Position numbers and translations under genes: made by a program
Source of the DNA: DATHTK01 sp035463295
Lineage (GTDB): Bacteria > Actinomycetota > Rubrobacteria > Rubrobacterales > Rubrobacteraceae
Reading direction: 5' to 3'
NCBI GenBank assembly: GCA_035463295.1
Contig: DATHTK010000028.1
Span: forward strand, 62,001-126,000
DNA: 64,000 nt
The notes under the pieces: model-generated
What the model was told of the DNA's origin: nothing
The model's input: the letters and a program-made list of their open reading frames with translations, nothing else
Database searches by the model: none
Shown here: positions 61,244 through 64,000 of the stretch, piece by piece
Layout of the letters: each line of letters starts with the position of its first letter
Numbering within the stretch: the first letter of the stretch is position 1

Positions 61244-61818
61244 GAGATGGCTTCGAAGACGTCGAGCCGGTACTCGGGTTCCTTTATGGTCTTCACGTGC
61301 GCGAGGCGCGTGTGCGCGATGAGCAACTCGTGCACCTCGTCTCCTTGCAGCGGGTAGGTCCTGGTCTCTTTCCGCCAGTGGACCGCTATTAGGACGCCCC
61401 CCGGCGCAAGGATCCCCTCGAAGCGGCTCAGCGCGTCGATCACGACCTCCCGCGGCCAGTAGTACAGTACCTCCGAGGCGACGATGAGGTCGAAGGCACT
61501 CTCCGGCATCTCCTCCGGGAGCGTGCGCCTCTCGACGCGCACGTGGCCCTGTTTGACGAGGCGTTCTCTGGCGATCTCGACGGCCTTCTCGGAGGTGTCC
61601 ACCGCGAGCAACTCGTCGCAGCGCGGCGCAAGCATCGCCGTGAAGACCCCGATCGAGGAGCCGGCTTCGAATGCCCTTCGGAACCTGCGGTCCCCGAGCG
61701 ACTCCAGGGTGCGCGCGTACTTCTTGCGCTCGTAATCGCTCGTCTCGAAGCCCCAGGGGTCCGAAGACTGCGCGTAGAGGTTCTCGAAGTAGGCGCGGTC
61801 GAGTCGGTCTCTTCTCAT
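61240..61818 (-). CDS. NodS-like SAM-dependent methyltransferase
   Basis: A 192-residue protein matching the NodS family: DPWGFETSDYERKKYARTLE near the N-terminus, FEAGSSIGVFTAMLAPRCDE as motif I, and DLIVASEVLYYWPREVVIDA later. NodS N-methylates a sugar amine in Nod factors. An N-methyltransfer onto an amino sugar or peptide is possible here. ATG 61818 overlaps the previous stop by 4 nt. Confidence 0.82.
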   Translation of the reverse strand: MRRDRLDRAYFENLYAQSSDPWGFETSDYERKKYARTLESLGDRRFRRAFEAGSSIGVFTAMLAPRCDELLAVDTSEKAVEIARERLVKQGHVRVERRTLPEEMPESAFDLIVASEVLYYWPREVVIDALSRFEGILAPGGVLIAVHWRKETRTYPLQGDEVHELLIAHTRLAHVKTIKEPEYRLDVFEAIS

Positions 61819-62963
61819 GAGCGGGGCTCTCTCTCCTCGATGGCCCTCTTGCCGATCCGAGCGAGAGCCGGTTCGAGCCGGTGCTGGAGTAGAAAGAGCT
61901 CGAGGTCTCGCCGGGCGCGATCCAGTTCGGAGGCGGTCGCAAAGGGGTGAGAGCCGACAGCCCGGGCCGCCGCGTCGAGGATGTCGCGGGCGGCTCCTGC
62001 GACGGCCTCGCGAAGCTGGACGGAGAAGTGGGCCGTCGAGGCTTCGGGGTCTGCATCGACGAAGGCGGCGGCGTGCTCGAGCCAGCGATCTATCGTGCTC
62101 CGCGCCGTGAGCATCCGGCCCGCGGCCAGCGAGACTATGTCGTCGGGCTTCCTGCTCGCGCTCTTCGCGGCGAGGATGTCCAAAGCCCCCTCCACCGCCG
62201 AGTCGGCAATGCCCGCCCAGGTGACGGCCGTCCGGATCGCGTCTCGGCCGAAGTACGGCTCGCGGACGAGCTCTCCCGGCTCGCCGAGCACCGCGAGCAC
62301 CGGGGTCCCTTCGAAGACGACGCGGTGGCTCTCCGAAGAGCGCATCCCCGATGACCGGAACCACCCCCGGTCGATTCTTATCCTCTCGGAGAGGTCCACG
62401 TAGGCGAGCAGCGGGGGACCCGGCGGCGCCTCCGCCGGCGCGCGGACTGCGACGAGCGCGCGGTCGAGTCCCGTCGCGCCGCTGCAAAAGGTCTTGACGC
62501 CCTCGAGGTGGTAGACGCCCTCGGCCTCGACGAGCCGGGCCGGCGTTCCCTCTCCGGGTACAGGGTCGGCGCCCCAGATCCCGAGACGCCGCCGACCGGC
62601 GATGACGGCCTTGAGCTCGTGCGAACGCAACGGCTCCGGGGCCAGGGCCGAGACGCGCTCTACGCCGTTGAAGTGACCGTCCAGGATCCTGCCGACCGAG
62701 CCATCGGCTCGCGCGACGGCGCGCAGCACGCTCCATTCCTCGGCGAAGGATGCGCGGCGTCTGCCGCCCCCTTCGCCAGGCACGGTCATGGCGAGTACCC
62801 CGGACGCCGCGAGTTCTCTTAGAGGGTCCTCGGGAAAGGCCGGGTGCGCATCGCGCTCGGCGGCGCCGGAGGCGATACGGACGAGGACTGACTCGAGGTA
62901 TGTTGCCGGTTGCGCGCGGCTCGGCGTACGGATCCACTCGCTGAGAGGTTCGCTCGTCGTCAT
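61815..62963 (-). CDS. Acyl-CoA dehydrogenase-like protein
   Basis: A 382-residue protein with the acyl-CoA dehydrogenase fold, N-terminal helices, a middle beta domain and a C-terminal helical bundle. The flavin-binding strand is ..KTFCSGATGLDRALVAV.. and the catalytic Glu at the usual place is not evident. Similar proteins act as oxidases or non-redox partners in secondary metabolism. ATG 62963 overlaps the deacetylase stop by 4 nt. Confidence 0.78.
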   Translation of the reverse strand: MTTSEPLSEWIRTPSRAQPATYLESVLVRIASGAAERDAHPAFPEDPLRELAASGVLAMTVPGEGGGRRRASFAEEWSVLRAVARADGSVGRILDGHFNGVERVSALAPEPLRSHELKAVIAGRRRLGIWGADPVPGEGTPARLVEAEGVYHLEGVKTFCSGATGLDRALVAVRAPAEAPPGPPLLAYVDLSERIRIDRGWFRSSGMRSSESHRVVFEGTPVLAVLGEPGELVREPYFGRDAIRTAVTWAGIADSAVEGALDILAAKSASRKPDDIVSLAAGRMLTARSTIDRWLEHAAAFVDADPEASTAHFSVQLREAVAGAARDILDAAARAVGSHPFATASELDRARRDLELFLLQHRLEPALARIGKRAIEEREPRS

Positions 62964-63574
62964 GCGTTCGAAAGCCTAGCATAAGGATCGCCCATCGAGC
63001 ACGGTTCGCACCCGAGTGAGCGTGCGCGCTTGATGACCCTTTCGATGAGGGAGACCGTCTCTTCGCAGCCCGAGCGCCTGGCGCCCGGACCGAGACCGTC
63101 GTGCATGAGGATCACAGCTCCGGGGCGGAGATCCGGTCCGGCGTGTGCAAACATCTCCGATGCGGTGTCCCCGCGCCAGTCGTGAGTGTCGACGGTCCAG
63201 GAGATGAGCGTGAGCCCGAGCTTCTCCGCTACGTCCCGCGTGCAGGGAGTGATAACACCCCAGGGTGTACGCCATAGCTTCGGGAGCAAGCCCAGAGCAC
63301 GGAGGTCTTCTAGTCCTCTGCGCGCGTCGACCTCGACCTCCGGGCAAGCGAGTTGCGTGTGCCGGACGTGCTTCGTGCAATGCAACTCCACACTGTGACC
63401 GGCATGGGCCATCTGGTCGATAAGGTATGGATAACGCGTCGCCAGTGGCGCGACGACGAAGAACGTCGCCCTGGCGCGATAGAGGTGCAGCGTCTCCAGG
63501 ACTCTCGGGGTCCAGATAGGGTCGGGCCCGTCGTCGAAGGTCAGGTAGATACGACTATCGCTGCCGCCCTTCAA
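62960..63574 (-). CDS. Polysaccharide deacetylase family protein (NodB fold)
   Basis: A 204-residue NodB-homology domain: YLTFDDGPDPIWTPRVLETL (with the DD pair), GHSVELHCTKHVRHTQL, PKLWRTPWGVITP and GAVILMHDGLGP. The metal His pair is altered from the H-4x-H form to HCTKH, with a further His after it. It would deacetylate an amino sugar. It is the first gene of the operon. Compare NodB/NodS pairing in Nod factor genes. Confidence 0.83.
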   Translation of the reverse strand: MKGGSDSRIYLTFDDGPDPIWTPRVLETLHLYRARATFFVVAPLATRYPYLIDQMAHAGHSVELHCTKHVRHTQLACPEVEVDARRGLEDLRALGLLPKLWRTPWGVITPCTRDVAEKLGLTLISWTVDTHDWRGDTASEMFAHAGPDLRPGAVILMHDGLGPGARRSGCEETVSLIERVIKRARSLGCEPCSMGDPYARLSNA

Positions 63575-63713
63575 CCGGCCACCTCCGGTCCGGTGAGATC
63601 ACGCTCAGGCCTCCGTGGTCTTCGCGCGGCGGAGCCTGCGACCCTTCGCAGTTCCGTCCGGCCACCTCTATGTTGTCCACGTTCTGTTCGAGGACCTTTG
63701 ACGGGAGTGCTCT

Positions 63714-64000
63714 CTACACCAGGCGTTCTGGCGGGAACTCCGCCGGGTCGAACGTGGGGTGCGGGTACTGCGGGTCCATGCTCTCAAGGGTGTCGACGAG
63801 GAGCCGGCTCACCAGGAGGCTGCGGAACCACTTCTTCTCGGCCGGGATGACGTACCATGGGGCGTACTCCATCGAGCAGCGGTTTAGCGCGGTTTCGTAG
63901 GCCGCCTGGTAAGCGTCCCAGCGCTCCCGCTCTTCGAGGTCGGTCGGGTTGAACTTCCACCATTTGTCCGGCCGCTCGAGTCTGCGCCTCAACCTCCTGA
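63714..64000 (-). CDS. Polyphosphate kinase 2 family protein, C-terminal end (5' end beyond window)
   Basis: 95 codons are visible, open to the window edge: RRRLERPDKWWKFNPTDLEE, RERWDAYQAAYETALNRC, then APWYVIPAEKKWFRSLLVSR and the acidic end. RLERPxKxWKF and the WxxY..PWYVIPA pattern are characteristic of the PPK2 C-terminus. PPK2 moves phosphate between polyphosphate and nucleotides. The Walker motifs lie outside the window. Confidence 0.87.
   Translation of the reverse strand, partial: RRLRRRLERPDKWWKFNPTDLEERERWDAYQAAYETALNRCSMEYAPWYVIPAEKKWFRSLLVSRLLVDTLESMDPQYPHPTFDPAEFPPERLV

Overview
The window is high-GC DNA from an actinobacterium, most likely Rubrobacter or a close relative. The reasons are the strong G/C codon bias, the frequent GTG starts, and a crtD-lyeJ-cruF set for C50 bacterioruberin-type carotenoids. 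A class II photolyase, two UspA proteins and several leaderless-type promoters (TANNNT 5-7 nt before the start) agree with this. The genus is an inference. No rRNA, tRNA or CRISPR array was seen.

Layout. 1-1633: end of aconitase and a hydroxyacid dehydrogenase. 1657-7225: metal homeostasis, with an MntR-type DtxR-family repressor, a DtxR-like box in the divergent promoter, an Mn-type ABC importer (binding lipoprotein, ATPase, two permeases, one with a winged-helix tail) and a ZIP transporter. 7476-10658: nagA coupled to a macrodomain gene, then a class V aminotransferase. 10724-15039: carotenoid genes and a FIST protein. 15198-18543: a small protein, flavin reductase, degenerate UbiB-like pseudokinase and glyoxalase. 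18604-23211: type IV pilin-like genes. A pilX-like pseudogene and an intact copy share a 39-bp exact repeat and flank a molybdopterin/ferredoxin-reductase/zinc-ribbon trio. 23242-27119: small zinc-ribbon proteins, SufU, YchF and a GrdB-family gene with an in-frame TGA followed by a SECIS-like hairpin (candidate selenoprotein). 27201-33857: membrane proteins, flavoprotein disulfide reductase, DUF294 nucleotidyltransferase and a KefB-like antiporter.

34048-41500: a uspA / SSS symporter / sugar-binding lipoprotein run, a Gfo/Idh oxidoreductase, an HD hydrolase, YihY and a second uspA behind a 25-bp palindrome. 41533-52402 mixes live genes (ABC exporter, CorC-type protein, two-component system, YugP protease with a structured leader) with decayed ones: two DUF190 genes, an integrase tail, a DUF2723-like protein, a DedA gene and a CorC tail. 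52458-59263: small membrane proteins, a GT-C-like membrane protein, GtrA, a methyltransferase, Nudix, cupin and photolyase. 59301-63574 is a tight five-gene operon: polysaccharide deacetylase, acyl-CoA dehydrogenase-like, NodS-like methyltransferase, FAD reductase and GT2, all with 4-base stop/start overlaps. The window ends inside a PPK2-type polyphosphate kinase.

Main points: the candidate Sec-encoding gene (26472-27119), the five-gene coupled operon of unknown product, the Mn import regulon with operator and ligand residues visible, and the concentration of gene remnants between 41.5 and 52.4 kb. All assignments come from reading the sequence; no database search was run.
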